From the NCBI GenBank assembly GCA_023386815.1, contig JAEWIZ010000008.1:372001-436000 (forward strand): a stretch of 64,000 nucleotides of DNA, written 5' to 3'. The position numbers and the translations under genes are program-made. This stretch comes from Bacillota bacterium. GTDB lineage: Bacteria; Bacillota; Clostridia; Lachnospirales; Lachnospiraceae. Shown piece by piece: positions 34,165 to 43,289 of this stretch. Under the pieces are notes generated by a model that was not told where the DNA came from, did no database searches, and was given only the letters and a program-made list of their open reading frames with translations. Every line of letters starts with the position of its first letter. Position 1 is the stretch's first letter.

Positions 34165-35970
34165 ATGGCAGAAGCAATGAAAGGCTTGCATAGAAGCCAC
34201 AGATGTACAGAGATTACCAACAAAAATGTTGGTGAAACTGTGACTGTGATGGGATGGGTGCAGAAATATAGAAATAAAGGCGGGATTATCTTTATTGATT
34301 TAAGAGATCGTTCCGGTCTTTTACAAATCATATTTGAGGAAAGTGATTGCGGCGCAGAAAACTTTGCAAAAGCTGAAAAAATAAGAAGTGAATATGTAAT
34401 TGCAGTAGTTGGCAAGGTGGAGGCTCGTGCCGGTGCAGTAAACGAGAATTTAGCTACTGGTGATATTGAGATTAGAGCAACAGAGCTTCGTGTTTTATCT
34501 GAAGCAGAGACCCCTCCGTTCCCAATTGAAGAGGAATCCAAGACAAAGGAAGATTTAAGATTAAAATATCGATATCTGGATTTAAGAAGACCAGACATCC
34601 AGAAGAATCTGATTTTACGTAGTAAGGTTGCCACAGTTACTCGCCAGTTCTTGGCTGAGGAAGGATTCTTAGAGATTGAGACACCTGTCTTAACAAAGAG
34701 TACGCCTGAGGGTGCAAGAGATTATCTGGTGCCTAGCCGTGTACATCCGGGTAACTTCTATGCGTTACCTCAGTCTCCTCAGATCTTTAAGCAGTTATTA
34801 ATGGTATCCGGCTATGATCGTTACTTCCAGATTGTTAAGTGTTTCCGTGATGAGGATCTTCGTGCTGACAGACAGCCGGAATTCACTCAGATTGATATGG
34901 AGCTTTCCTTTGTAGATGTGGAAGATGTACTGGATGTAAATGAACGTTTATTGCAGAAAATGTTTAAAGAGGCGATTGGGATTGATGTTCCTTTGCCAAT
35001 CCAGAGAATGACCTATGCAGAGGCCATGGAGCGCTTTGGCTCGGACAAGCCTGACGTTCGATTTGGATTTGAATTAAAGAATGTATCCGAAGTTGTGAAA
35101 GGCTGCGGGTTTAGTGTATTTACAGGAGCTCTTGACAATGGCGGCTCTGTTCGAGGAATTAATGCCGAAGGACAGGGGGATATGCCTCGTAAGAAGATCG
35201 ATGCGCTTGTTAGCTTTGTTAAGGATTACGGTGCAAAGGGTCTCGCGTATCTGGCGATTGAAGCGGATGGCTCTTACAAATCTTCTTTTGCAAAATTCTT
35301 AACAGAGGAAGAATTAAAAGCTCTGGTAGAAGCAATGAGCGGTAAGCCGGGAGACTTATTGTTATTTGCAGCAGATGAAGACGATGTGGTATTTGCAGCA
35401 CTTGGCGCACTTCGTGTTGAAATAGCTAAGAACCTGGGACTTCTTCATAAGGATGAATATAAATTCCTCTGGATTACGGAATTCCCTCTTCTTGAATATT
35501 CGAAGGAAGAAAATCGTTATACTGCAAAGCACCATCCATTTACCATGCCAATGGAGGAAGACCTTCATTTACTTGATACAGATCCAGGCAAGGTTAGAGC
35601 AAAAGCTTATGATATTACCTTAAATGGAACTGAAATCGGTGGTGGTTCTGTGAGAATCTATCAAAATGATGTTCAGGAAAAAATGTTTGAGGTGCTCGGA
35701 TTTACAAAGGAACGAGCTTACGAGCAGTTTGGCTTCTTATTAAATGCCTTCAAATATGGTGTTCCTCCTCATGCAGGTCTTGCATATGGCTTGGATCGAC
35801 TCATAATGCTCATGGCGAAGGAAGATAGCATCCGTGATGTTATTGCCTTCCCTAAGGTGAAGGATGCTTCCTGTCTCATGTCAGAAGCACCTAATCTGGT
35901 AGAAGATAAGCAGTTAAAGGAATTAGAGATTGGTTTAACCACCCCGCAGAATTATATATGGAACAAATAA
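34165..35970 (+). CDS. aspS: Aspartyl-tRNA synthetase
   Basis: 601 residues, the long bacterial type with an N-terminal OB anticodon-binding domain ('VTVMGWVQKYRNKGGIIFID'), motif 2 'CFRDEDLRADRQPEFTQID', a GAD insert domain and motif 3 'GLAYGLDRLIMLM'. AAGGAG at 34149-34154 fits ATG 34165; an in-frame TTG at 34156 is too close. The last 13 bp overlap the next gene. Confidence 0.97.
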   Translation: MAEAMKGLHRSHRCTEITNKNVGETVTVMGWVQKYRNKGGIIFIDLRDRSGLLQIIFEESDCGAENFAKAEKIRSEYVIAVVGKVEARAGAVNENLATGDIEIRATELRVLSEAETPPFPIEEESKTKEDLRLKYRYLDLRRPDIQKNLILRSKVATVTRQFLAEEGFLEIETPVLTKSTPEGARDYLVPSRVHPGNFYALPQSPQIFKQLLMVSGYDRYFQIVKCFRDEDLRADRQPEFTQIDMELSFVDVEDVLDVNERLLQKMFKEAIGIDVPLPIQRMTYAEAMERFGSDKPDVRFGFELKNVSEVVKGCGFSVFTGALDNGGSVRGINAEGQGDMPRKKIDALVSFVKDYGAKGLAYLAIEADGSYKSSFAKFLTEEELKALVEAMSGKPGDLLLFAADEDDVVFAALGALRVEIAKNLGLLHKDEYKFLWITEFPLLEYSKEENRYTAKHHPFTMPMEEDLHLLDTDPGKVRAKAYDITLNGTEIGGGSVRIYQNDVQEKMFEVLGFTKERAYEQFGFLLNAFKYGVPPHAGLAYGLDRLIMLMAKEDSIRDVIAFPKVKDASCLMSEAPNLVEDKQLKELEIGLTTPQNYIWNK

Positions 35971-36230
35971 TTAGATCAGGTATCTTTGGATATCTTTCCA
36001 TTATGACCCTTCTTGGATTTGCAATTATGGGCATTGACAAGAGAAAAGCAAAACAAAGAGCCTGGAGAATTCCAGAAAAAACTCTGTTTGCTATAGCATT
36101 TCTAGGTGGAGGAATTGGATCATTGGTTGGAATGTATTTTTTTCATCATAAGACTAAGCATAAGAAATTCCTGCTTTTGATTCCAATATCAGCCTTGCTC
36201 TATTTGTTCGTTATTCTTAGATTCATCTAA
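35958..36230 (+). CDS. DUF1294 family membrane protein
   Basis: 90 residues with three hydrophobic segments and the DUF1294 signature 'MGIDKRKAKQRAWRIPEKTL', then 'GGGIGSLVGMYFFHHKTKH' with its conserved histidines. Its ATG lies inside the aspS 3' end in another frame (13-bp overlap), implying translational coupling; there is no separate ribosome site. Function unknown. Confidence 0.88.
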   Translation: MEQIIRSGIFGYLSIMTLLGFAIMGIDKRKAKQRAWRIPEKTLFAIAFLGGGIGSLVGMYFFHHKTKHKKFLLLIPISALLYLFVILRFI

Positions 36231-36340
36231 GAGCTGACGGATTTATATTGTTTCTAAAGGAAGCGATACTTTTATGATAATTGTACAAATTGTTTGAAAA
36301 AAATACACTATCGATATTGCATTATGTCGACAAATAATAT

Positions 36341-36369
36341 TTGACAGGACTAGTAATAAGTGTTAAAAT
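36341..36369 (+). promoter_or_regulatory. Cold-shock gene promoter
   Basis: TTGACA (36341-36346), 17 bp, TAAAAT (36364-36369). The roughly 50-nt leader before ATG 36430 is of the length in which cold-shock genes often carry temperature-sensitive structure. Confidence 0.75.
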
Positions 36370-36429
36370 TAGGGTGTTGACGAGAATAATCGCAACAAGA
36401 TAATATTTATAATTTGGAGGAATTTGTAC

Positions 36430-36630
36430 ATGAACAAAGGTACAGTAAAGTGGTTCAACAATCAAAAAGGATTCGGTTTTATCTCCGATGAGCAGGGAAA
36501 TGATGTATTCGTACATTACAGTGGTCTTAACATGGATGGTTTCAAATCCTTAGAAGAAGGTCAAGCTGTTGAGTTCGAAGTAGTTCAGGGAGCTAAAGGT
36601 CCTCAGGCAACTAATGTAACAAGATTATAA
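36430..36630 (+). CDS. Cold-shock protein
   Basis: 66 residues, single cold-shock domain with RNP1 'KGFGFIS' and RNP2 'DVFVHYS'. It binds single-stranded RNA and DNA and acts as an RNA chaperone. GGAGG at 36416-36420 fits ATG 36430; the TTG two codons earlier is not needed. Confidence 0.97.
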   Translation: MNKGTVKWFNNQKGFGFISDEQGNDVFVHYSGLNMDGFKSLEEGQAVEFEVVQGAKGPQATNVTRL

Positions 36631-36736
36631 TCAATGTTGAGATTACAGTGTACCTTTTCTATACTATAAATTTTGTTTTCAGTAAGAAATAAGTTTATAA
36701 AGAAATAGTGCTGTATATTATGTAGAACAGTTGATT

Positions 36737-36780
36737 AAAGGTTATCCTTAATGAGCAATCATTGAGGATAACCTTTTTTT
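36737..36780 (+). terminator. Terminator of the cold-shock gene
   Basis: AAAGGTTATCCTTAATGA pairs with TCATTGAGGATAACCTTT around a short loop, followed by seven T. Confidence 0.88.
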
Positions 36781-36807
36781 AAGACTTGATTTACAAATAA
36801 TTCTAAA

Positions 36808-37365
36808 TCAGTATTCTAATTGACGATTTAATTTACTTAAAATAAAATAGAGTGGTTTAAATAAGATCAGTGTAGCTGCAAAATTACCAATACCATGGGC
36901 AATATCAAAGGGAATACCTTGTACCCAGCTGGCTAAACCGCCATTTATTCCACTTGTAAGAATAACGACAATAGAATATAAGGCGCCAAAGCTTAATCCG
37001 TAGATACCGGAGATGATCGCCCAATAAAGAGGGGACATAACCTTATGAAATAATTTTGTTATAAGGTATAAGACCAACCAGATATACAGGTATGAGAACC
37101 ACCATAAGCTAAAGCCATAAATAAGGCCTTCCACAGCAACAAAGATATAGATCATGTAAAGTGCTTTCCAGCCAAAGATTAAAGTATACAATATAATTAA
37201 CAAGGATACTAATTCGATGTTAGGTAGAAAGTTCATGCATACCTGAGCAGCAATCATAATCGAGCTCATCATACCAATGAGAGCGATATCCTTAACCTTT
37301 AACTTAGTACCTCCGACAGGAAATTCTGTTCCTTTTTTAGTAGCCGACAATAAGAGTGATTTCAT
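36808..37365 (-). CDS. ECF transporter substrate-binding (S) component
   Basis: 185 residues with about five or six transmembrane helices, for example 'IALIGMMSSIMIAAQVCMNF' and 'YIWLVLYLITKLF'. The N-terminal 'KVKDIALIGMMSS' and overall size fit ECF S components, which work with a shared EcfAAT energy module not encoded here. The frame extends upstream to 37464, but GGAG six bases before ATG 37365 sets the start. It overlaps the DUF4430 gene by 29 bp. A cobalamin riboswitch upstream makes a cobamide the likely substrate. Confidence 0.85.
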   Translation of the reverse strand: MKSLLLSATKKGTEFPVGGTKLKVKDIALIGMMSSIMIAAQVCMNFLPNIELVSLLIILYTLIFGWKALYMIYIFVAVEGLIYGFSLWWFSYLYIWLVLYLITKLFHKVMSPLYWAIISGIYGLSFGALYSIVVILTSGINGGLASWVQGIPFDIAHGIGNFAATLILFKPLYFILSKLNRQLEY

Positions 37366-37738
37366 AATGATCTCCATCTGCAATTGGTGTAGCGTCAACC
37401 CCGGTAAAAACATCCTCACCGTCTTTGGTGATACACCACCATTCCTGTTTTGAGTCATCAGCAACGAGTCCGTTTACTTCGGTAATAAATAAGCCATAGT
37501 CACCAGCAGTTCCTTTAATCAATTGTTCTTCCTCCAGTGCCTGACTTAAGTATTCAGCATCTGTATTTAAAGTAAACTCCTTTGTTTCCTGCTCCGGAGC
37601 AATAACCTCTACCACAACCTCTTTGGCTCCCTTTGAGGTTTCAGGTTTCAATTGATTATAAACTAAGGCCATGACTATTACTAGAAGTGCTAAAGCACCA
37701 ACCGCAAGCACTGGTTTTAGATATTTGTTTTTGTTCAT
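37337..37738 (-). CDS. DUF4430-domain membrane-anchored protein
   Basis: 133 residues: a membrane anchor or signal segment ('VLAVGALALLVIVMALVY') and an extracellular domain with 'YLSQALEEEQLI', 'YGLFITEVNGLVAD' and 'WWCITKDGEDVFTGVDATPI'. DUF4430 is related to the C-terminal cobalamin-binding domain of transcobalamin. With the S component and riboswitch it probably captures corrinoid outside the cell; this is inference from family and context. Confidence 0.82.
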   Translation of the reverse strand: MNKNKYLKPVLAVGALALLVIVMALVYNQLKPETSKGAKEVVVEVIAPEQETKEFTLNTDAEYLSQALEEEQLIKGTAGDYGLFITEVNGLVADDSKQEWWCITKDGEDVFTGVDATPIADGDHYEITLIVGY

Positions 37739-37762
37739 AATTCCCTCCTAAAAAAATGTAAT

Positions 37763-37800
37763 AAAAAAATCCTTTACCCACTTATTCATTAGGAAAAGGA
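37763..37800 (-). terminator. Attenuator terminator downstream of the cobalamin riboswitch
   Basis: On the minus strand TCCTTTTCC pairs with GGGTAAAGGA (one mismatch in the middle), followed by seven T. It lies between the aptamer and the DUF4430 start, as expected for transcriptional attenuation by bound B12. Confidence 0.7.
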
Positions 37801-37869
37801 CAATAAAATCATACCGCATATGCAGTTACTTCATTTATTGTACCCATATCCAAATCCTCGTGGAATGTT

Positions 37870-38050
37870 TGGTACCAGAAATAAGCAGGTTTTCTGACTC
37901 TTGGATCATAGCTCATCTCGAATCTTCCCAGTATTATTCATTAGAATAATATCCAGTGACCTTTGCAAGACTTTCTTGCCTCAATGAACTCCCCAAATAC
38001 AGCGGCGAGACCGTACAGGTTTTTAACCTGTTTCCCTATTATGCTAAACA
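37870..38050 (-). promoter_or_regulatory. Cobalamin (B12) riboswitch
   Basis: Read on the minus strand, the segment has the aptamer landmarks in order: GGGAAACAGG near 38035, a CTCGCCGCTGTATTTGGGGAG-like core near 38000, GGTCACTGG (37958-37966), GGGAAGATTCGAGATGAGC near 37930, and the B12-box-like AGAGTCAGAAAACCTGC (37884-37900). The boundaries are approximate. A consensus promoter lies upstream and an attenuator downstream, followed by corrinoid-uptake-type genes. Confidence 0.88.
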
Positions 38051-38118
38051 ATCGTATTTCATGAGTTTAATACGAAATATGTTGTTTAACCACTTATTTC
38101 AATGCATTTATCATCTTA

Positions 38119-38147
38119 AGTATAGCATTGGCTTAGGGTTGTGTCAA
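38119..38147 (-). promoter_or_regulatory. Promoter of the riboswitch RNA
   Basis: Minus-strand TTGACA (38147-38142), exactly 17 bp, TATACT (38124-38119). No other feature is seen from 38150 to 38396. Confidence 0.8.
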
Positions 38148-38396
38148 TCTATGAAAATAAGTTTGTATCTATCTAGAACTATGGTTTGCATAAGGTGGAA
38201 GCATTGAATGAGATGAATTAAACTTGATGGATTAGGGAATTGAAGAATTTACCAGTTTGCTATATAATTAAAACTAAATATGAAACCAAATGAATGCAAC
38301 TTATCCTCTCAAAATGCATCCTATCCAATCTCTATGGATTCCAATTCTAATTGCAATTATAATTGGGATACAAATTAAATTTGGAGGGATTTCATT

Positions 38397-39695
38397 ATGG
38401 GAATGATAACATTGGTTTTATTACTCGCACTGGAGATGTATTTTCTGGTTTGGTCAATTAAGACGAGAAGCAATCACAGAGAGGAAAAAGGAATTGTCAG
38501 TATTGCTTTATTAGTACTATTTGGTTTATTGCTTGGCACGGGAGTGTTTGAATGGAGCTTTCGCTATGTCATGCTTTTGATTGTATTAGTGCTCCAGGCA
38601 CTCGCAGGTGCGATGATACTCATTCGAAAAAAAGAGAAGGAGTATCGTTTGAGAAAAAATATATTTCGTTTTGTTAGGAACAGTTTCATCTTTGTTTTTG
38701 CTCTATTTCTTGCTATCCTCTGTCCTCAGTACGAGCAACTAAAAACAACAGGTAAGTATGAGATAGCAACAGCAAAATATACCTGGACAGATAATAGCCG
38801 GGTAGAAAGTTTTTCACAAAGCGGAGAAAACAGAGCTTTGACAGTTGAGTTCTGGTATCCTAAAAATGCTGATAAGACATATCCACTCGTTGTTTTTTCG
38901 CACGGAGCCTTTGGTTTTTCCGGAAGTAATTACTCCACATTTGCAGAACTTGCATCAAACGGATATGTAGTAGCAAGTATAGGCCATACCTATCATGCTT
39001 TTTTTACGAAGGATACAGATGGTAAAGTTACAATTGTAAATACAGATTTCATCAATAAAGCAATTGAAATTAGTTCGAATCAGGATACGGGGCATGAAGA
39101 AGAAGTTTATAATACCACAAGAGAGTGGATGAAACTCCGTACGGATGATGAAAACTTTGTAATTGATACCATACTTAAGGAAGGTGAAAGTGACAAGGCT
39201 GATTTCCTCTTTTCAATCATTAATCCGGAGCGAATAGGTCTGATGGGGCATTCCTTGGGGGGAGCATCTTCTGCTCAAGTTGGCAGGGATCGTAATGATA
39301 TTGATGCAGTTATTGTTCTAGACGGCACGATGCTGGGTGAAGAAGTTGCTTTTGATAACAATAAGGTTGTTTTAAATAATGTACCTTATCCTGTGCCACT
39401 CTTAAATATTTATGCAGAGGATCATTACACTAATTCGAAGAAGTACGAAGGCGACAATTATAGTAATTTTCATGCGACACAAAATGCTGTCTGTGCATAT
39501 GAAACAGTATTTCTGAAGGCTGGACATCTAAATTTTACTGATCTACCATTGTTTTCGCCGACACTTGCTAAAATGCTTGGAGTAGGCACAATTGATAAAA
39601 AGTATTGTGTTGAAACGATGAACAAACTTGTTTTAGAGTTTTTTAACTGCTATTTAAAGGACGCAGGGACACTAAATATTGAAAAGGAATATTAA
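38397..39695 (+). CDS. Membrane-anchored alpha/beta hydrolase, PAF-acetylhydrolase-like
   Basis: 432 residues. The first about 115 hold four predicted transmembrane helices ('MITLVLLLALEMYFLVW', 'YVMLLIVLVLQALAGAMIL' and others). The rest is an alpha/beta hydrolase: 'YPLVVFSHGAFGFSGSNYS' for the oxyanion hole, the nucleophile S286 in 'GHSLGGAS', and a late histidine in 'KAGHLNFTD'. The layout matches platelet-activating-factor acetylhydrolase-like lipases/esterases. The substrate is unknown. It is followed 2 bp later by a LytTR regulator, so the three genes form an operon. Confidence 0.82.
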   Translation: MGMITLVLLLALEMYFLVWSIKTRSNHREEKGIVSIALLVLFGLLLGTGVFEWSFRYVMLLIVLVLQALAGAMILIRKKEKEYRLRKNIFRFVRNSFIFVFALFLAILCPQYEQLKTTGKYEIATAKYTWTDNSRVESFSQSGENRALTVEFWYPKNADKTYPLVVFSHGAFGFSGSNYSTFAELASNGYVVASIGHTYHAFFTKDTDGKVTIVNTDFINKAIEISSNQDTGHEEEVYNTTREWMKLRTDDENFVIDTILKEGESDKADFLFSIINPERIGLMGHSLGGASSAQVGRDRNDIDAVIVLDGTMLGEEVAFDNNKVVLNNVPYPVPLLNIYAEDHYTNSKKYEGDNYSNFHATQNAVCAYETVFLKAGHLNFTDLPLFSPTLAKMLGVGTIDKKYCVETMNKLVLEFFNCYLKDAGTLNIEKEY

Positions 39696-39697
39696 TT

Positions 39698-40141
39698 ATG
39701 AGAGTGCGTATCAAGCAAATCACGGACAAATTAAAGGAATGTCTTATTATAGAGTGTGTTGAGGTCACACCCGAAGTAGAGAGCATACGGTCGTATGCTC
39801 TTACAAAGGGTACAGAATTAACCGGTATCATGAATGAACGTATTTACCAGTTTAATCTTTCCGATGTTTTCTATTTTGAGGCAGTTGATGAACGAGTATT
39901 TGCTTATACAAAAATCAGGTCATATGAACTGAAGATTAGATTATATGAACTTGAAAATGCCTATGGAGATAAACATTTTATTCGATGTTCCAAATCCTTT
40001 ATTATTAATCTTATGAAGATTGAAAGTATAAGTCCGGCTTTAAACGGGAGGTTTACAGCTTATATGAAAAATGGTGAAAAAATAATGATTTCAAGACAGT
40101 ATGTGCCGGAAATGAAACGTGCTGTATTAGGAGGGAAGTAA
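39698..40141 (+). CDS. LytTR DNA-binding regulator
   Basis: 147 residues. The last 100 form a LytTR domain ('IYQFNLSDVFYFEAVDERVFAYT', 'FIRCSKSFIINLMKIESISPALNGRF', 'ISRQYVPEMK', each given in part). There is no receiver domain. This stand-alone type is usually paired with a DUF3021 membrane protein, as here, which is thought to control its activity. Confidence 0.9.
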   Translation: MRVRIKQITDKLKECLIIECVEVTPEVESIRSYALTKGTELTGIMNERIYQFNLSDVFYFEAVDERVFAYTKIRSYELKIRLYELENAYGDKHFIRCSKSFIINLMKIESISPALNGRFTAYMKNGEKIMISRQYVPEMKRAVLGGK

Positions 40142-40142
40142 T

Positions 40143-40586
40143 ATGGACTTGAAAACTTTCTTTATAAAAGAGATTATGATGAGTTTTTTTGTGTCGATCA
40201 CCTTTATTACCGCGGCAATGGCGTTAATTGGAATGATATATGAGCCCGATGCACGTTTTGGTTATGAAGCTTTTTTATCACCGCTTATCTTTGGGGCGCT
40301 TACCTCCTTTCCCTTGCTGGTGAAGTATTCAAGGAAAGAATTATCGCTTAAAGAGTCTCTGATAAGAGATGTGATTCATTTTGTTTTACTTGAAATAGTA
40401 GTACTGTCCTTTCTCTATTTTGGCGGAATGCTAACAGACAGCTCTGTTACGATGTCAGTTGGATTTTCTATTTTTATTATCGATGTAACCGTTCATTTGG
40501 TTTTGTGGATTAATGATAAACGGATTGCAAAGGAATTTAATGCTGGATTAAAGGAATTACAAAACAGTACAATTCAAGAAACATAA
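40143..40586 (+). CDS. DUF3021 family membrane protein
   Basis: 147 residues with four transmembrane helices ('FFVSITFITAAMALIGMIY', 'AFLSPLIFGALTSFPLLV', 'FVLLEIVVLSFLYFGGM', 'SVGFSIFIIDVTVHLVLWI'). The start lies 1 bp after the LytTR stop and behind GGAGG. By family precedent it is a membrane partner or inhibitor of the adjacent LytTR regulator. Confidence 0.88.
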   Translation: MDLKTFFIKEIMMSFFVSITFITAAMALIGMIYEPDARFGYEAFLSPLIFGALTSFPLLVKYSRKELSLKESLIRDVIHFVLLEIVVLSFLYFGGMLTDSSVTMSVGFSIFIIDVTVHLVLWINDKRIAKEFNAGLKELQNSTIQET

Positions 40587-40620
40587 GGTGTAATATGTTC
40601 AATAAGATTGGATAAACTGT

Positions 40621-40648
40621 TTGCTATTTTATGCCATTATGATATAAT
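40621..40648 (+). promoter_or_regulatory. galM promoter
   Basis: TTGCTA (40621-40626), 16 bp, extended -10 TGATATAAT with TATAAT at 40643-40648. Confidence 0.6.
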
Positions 40649-40692
40649 TAATTACTAACAATGTTTATATCTTTTGGATGAGGAGCAGAAAA

Positions 40693-41751
40693 ATGAAGAT
40701 CACACAAAAATCATTTGGTAAAACCACTCAAGGGGAAGAAGTTACCTTATACACCTTGACAAATGGAAACGGGATGAAAATTTCTTTAACGAATTATGGA
40801 GCTAATATTGTCAGTATTATTGTACCTGATTCAAAGGGTGCAATGGCTGATGTTAATTTAGGGTATAACACGGTGGCTGGCTATGAAAAGAATGCACCGG
40901 GATTCGGTTCCTTTATTGGAAGACATGCAAATCGCATTGCTGGTGCGAAGTTTGAATTAAATGGTAAAGTATATGAATTAGATAAGAATGATGGTGATAA
41001 TAACCTTCATGGTGGATTTACCGGATATAATAAATTAGTCTATGAGACAGAATGTTATGAAGATAATGATATTGCGAGTGTGGAGTTTTCCAGATTAAGT
41101 CCACATATGGAGCAAGGTTTCCCAGGTAATCTGGATGTAACGGTTACCTATAGCTTGACAGAAGCGAATGAACTGGTGATTGAATATTTGGCAGTATCTG
41201 ATCGCGATACGATTGTGAATTTAACAAATCACTCTTATTTTAATCTTTCCGGTCATAATGCAGGTTCCGTACTTGATCATAAGGTTTGGATTAAAGCAAA
41301 TCAGTTTACTCCAACGGACAAGAAGTTAATCCCAACAGGTGAACTTAGAGATGTAACTGGAACACCGATGGACTTTAGAGTTGCAAAGAAATTGGGTCAG
41401 GATATTGATTCTAATTATGAACCGCTCGTATTTGCAGGTGGTTATGATCATAACTATGTACTCGATATCAATGGCACCGACGTAGAGAAGGTTGCAGAGA
41501 TGATCGATGAGAAGAGCGGAAGAAAGCTGGAAGTCTTTACAGACCTGCCGGGCATGCAACTATATACAGCTAATTTCCTGACTCCTGTTGATGATAGTAA
41601 GGCAGGAGCGGTATATAATAAGAGAGATGGAGTATGTTTTGAAACTCAGTATTTCCCTAATTCCTGTAATATCAGTAGTTTTCCATCCTGCCAGTTAAAA
41701 GCAGGAAAGGAATATGATTCAGTAACGATCTATAAATTCTCTGTGATTTAA
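40693..41751 (+). CDS. galM: Aldose 1-epimerase (mutarotase)
   Basis: 352 residues. Interconverts alpha and beta anomers of aldoses. 'YGANIVSIIVPDSKG' and 'GRHANRIAGAKFELNG' lead, the catalytic histidines are in 'NNLHGGFTGYNK' and 'NLTNHSYFNLSGH', and the catalytic glutamate is probably in 'GVCFETQYFPNS'. GAGGAG at 40680-40685 favours ATG 40693 over the in-frame ATG 40678. Confidence 0.95.
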   Translation: MKITQKSFGKTTQGEEVTLYTLTNGNGMKISLTNYGANIVSIIVPDSKGAMADVNLGYNTVAGYEKNAPGFGSFIGRHANRIAGAKFELNGKVYELDKNDGDNNLHGGFTGYNKLVYETECYEDNDIASVEFSRLSPHMEQGFPGNLDVTVTYSLTEANELVIEYLAVSDRDTIVNLTNHSYFNLSGHNAGSVLDHKVWIKANQFTPTDKKLIPTGELRDVTGTPMDFRVAKKLGQDIDSNYEPLVFAGGYDHNYVLDINGTDVEKVAEMIDEKSGRKLEVFTDLPGMQLYTANFLTPVDDSKAGAVYNKRDGVCFETQYFPNSCNISSFPSCQLKAGKEYDSVTIYKFSVI

Positions 41752-41803
41752 ATAATAAGTTTATATAGAAGGCGCATATAATAGGTGCGTAATAATAAAT
41801 AAA

Positions 41804-41860
41804 AAGCCCTGAGAAGCAGAAGATTTGAGTTTAATCAAACCAACTGTTCTCAGGGTTTAT
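41804..41860. terminator. Terminator between galM and upp
   Basis: AAGCCCTGAGAA (41804-41815) pairs with TTCTCAGGGTTT (41847-41858) between converging genes. Confidence 0.75.
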
Positions 41861-41906
41861 TTCGTGTCATGTTTGCCAATTATAATCCACGAGATCTAGC
41901 TTTTTT

Positions 41907-42536
41907 TCATTTTGTACCGTAGATTCGATCTCCTGCATCTCCAAGACCCGGTAAAATATAACCTTTATCATTTAATCTTTCGTCAAGGCTTCCAATAAAG
42001 ATATCTACATCAGGATGTGCCTTAGTTAAACGCTCTACGCCTTCTGGTGCAGCGATCAGGCAGAGGAAATGAATTTTACCAATACCTCTTTTCTTAAGAA
42101 GATCAATTGCTGCTACGGCAGAACCTCCGGTTGCCAGCATTGGATCGACTACGAAGATCTCACGCTCATCAGCATCGGAAGGTAGCTTACAGAAATATTC
42201 TACGGGTTCAAGGGTTTCTTCATTACGATATAAACCGATATGACCAACTTTAGCGTTGGGAATTAGATTTAAGATACCATCAGCCATATGAAGGCCTGCA
42301 CGAAGAATAGGAACGATACAAAGTTTTTTGCCGGCAATTTCTTTCGCAATTGTTTTTACTAATGGTGTTTCTATTTCAATGTCAGCAAGTGGAAGTTTTC
42401 TGGTAGCCTCATAACAGATTAGCATAGCAACTTCTGAAACGAGATCACGAAACTCCTTTGTTGATGTAGTTTTGCGTCTCATAATTCCAATTTTGTGTTG
42501 GATTAGCGGATGATCCATGGTTATTACGTTTGACAT
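41907..42536 (-). CDS. upp: Uracil phosphoribosyltransferase
   Basis: Makes UMP from uracil and PRPP. 209 residues, the normal length. 'MDHPLIQHKIGIMRRKTT' opens the protein, 'CIVPILRAGLHMADGIL' and the PRPP loop 'FVVDPMLATGGSAVAAI' follow, and the end 'LPGLGDAGDRIYGT' is the uracil-binding tail. AGGAGG lies upstream on the minus strand. Confidence 0.97.
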   Translation of the reverse strand: MSNVITMDHPLIQHKIGIMRRKTTSTKEFRDLVSEVAMLICYEATRKLPLADIEIETPLVKTIAKEIAGKKLCIVPILRAGLHMADGILNLIPNAKVGHIGLYRNEETLEPVEYFCKLPSDADEREIFVVDPMLATGGSAVAAIDLLKKRGIGKIHFLCLIAAPEGVERLTKAHPDVDIFIGSLDERLNDKGYILPGLGDAGDRIYGTK

Positions 42537-42783
42537 TGTTCTACCTCCTAAGTTTGTTTTCTACATGACAATTATATTTTCGCCAAATATCCATCGAATA
42601 TAATAACATATATTAATACGTATGGAAAGATTAAAATTGCTTAATTTATAGGTTTATTCTAGGAGAATGTTTTAATTTCCTTAATATGAACAATGAAATA
42701 GTAAAAACCATATATTATAGTAAACACTTAGTTGATTTCATTATTGGAGTTGAGAGTATGATATATTCCAAAGGCAAAAAAAT

Positions 42784-42902
42784 AAGACAGGAAAAAACTG
42801 TCTTAGAGAGTGGTGTTTGTTATAAAAAAAATACTCCTGAATCTGGGCTAAAAAAGAGGAGAAGCCCGGTAGAGGGGGGAGGGTAGCTGCCGGGCTTATT
42901 TT
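42784..42902 (+). other. Orphan hairpin and terminator in a gene-poor gap
   Basis: AAGACAG/CTGTCTT form a perfect stem near 42784-42805. AAGCCCGG (42862-42869) and CCGGGCTT (42890-42897), followed by ATTTTAT, form a terminator-like hairpin. The 802-bp gap 42537-43338 otherwise holds only weak small frames; a 66-codon frame at 42686-42886 runs through both hairpins and has no ribosome site. A small RNA is possible. Confidence 0.4.
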
Positions 42903-43139
42903 ATGAAAAAAATTATCTTGTAAGCGATATTAAATTGTATTGCTTTCATCAGTTAATGAAGTAATCTTCTTAACTTATTTTTGATTATAAAGTACATATA
43001 TGATTATTGTATGGATATATTATGAACATTTTGTTAATAAATCACCGCGAAATATTTTTGAGATTTAACTTACAAAATATACAATAATGAAATAATTTGC
43101 ATTAAAAAATCGTTATAGGGATTAAGTTTCCTAAATAAA

Positions 43140-43289
43140 ATGAAATTGACTATGGCAATAGAAACAATATTTACTGAGGTTTATTTTGAACTGTTTGAGA
43201 ATAATAGTATTAAGAAATATAAATTTGAAGCTGAGTATAAGATAAGGAACTGGACAAAAATAAAGGTTTGTGGTATAAAAGTCAAATAA
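43140..43289 (+). CDS. Possible small protein of 49 residues
   Basis: A short frame starting ATG 43140 (or 43152) with plausible amino-acid composition ('MAIETIFTEVYFELFENN', then a basic half). There is no clear ribosome site and no recognised family. It may be a gene remnant upstream of the 43339 gene. Confidence 0.25.
   Translation: MKLTMAIETIFTEVYFELFENNSIKKYKFEAEYKIRNWTKIKVCGIKVK

Noticed and set aside
42686..42886. A 66-codon plus-strand frame
   Set aside because: No ribosome site, passes through two hairpins and ends in a Gly/Arg-rich run created by the terminator stem.
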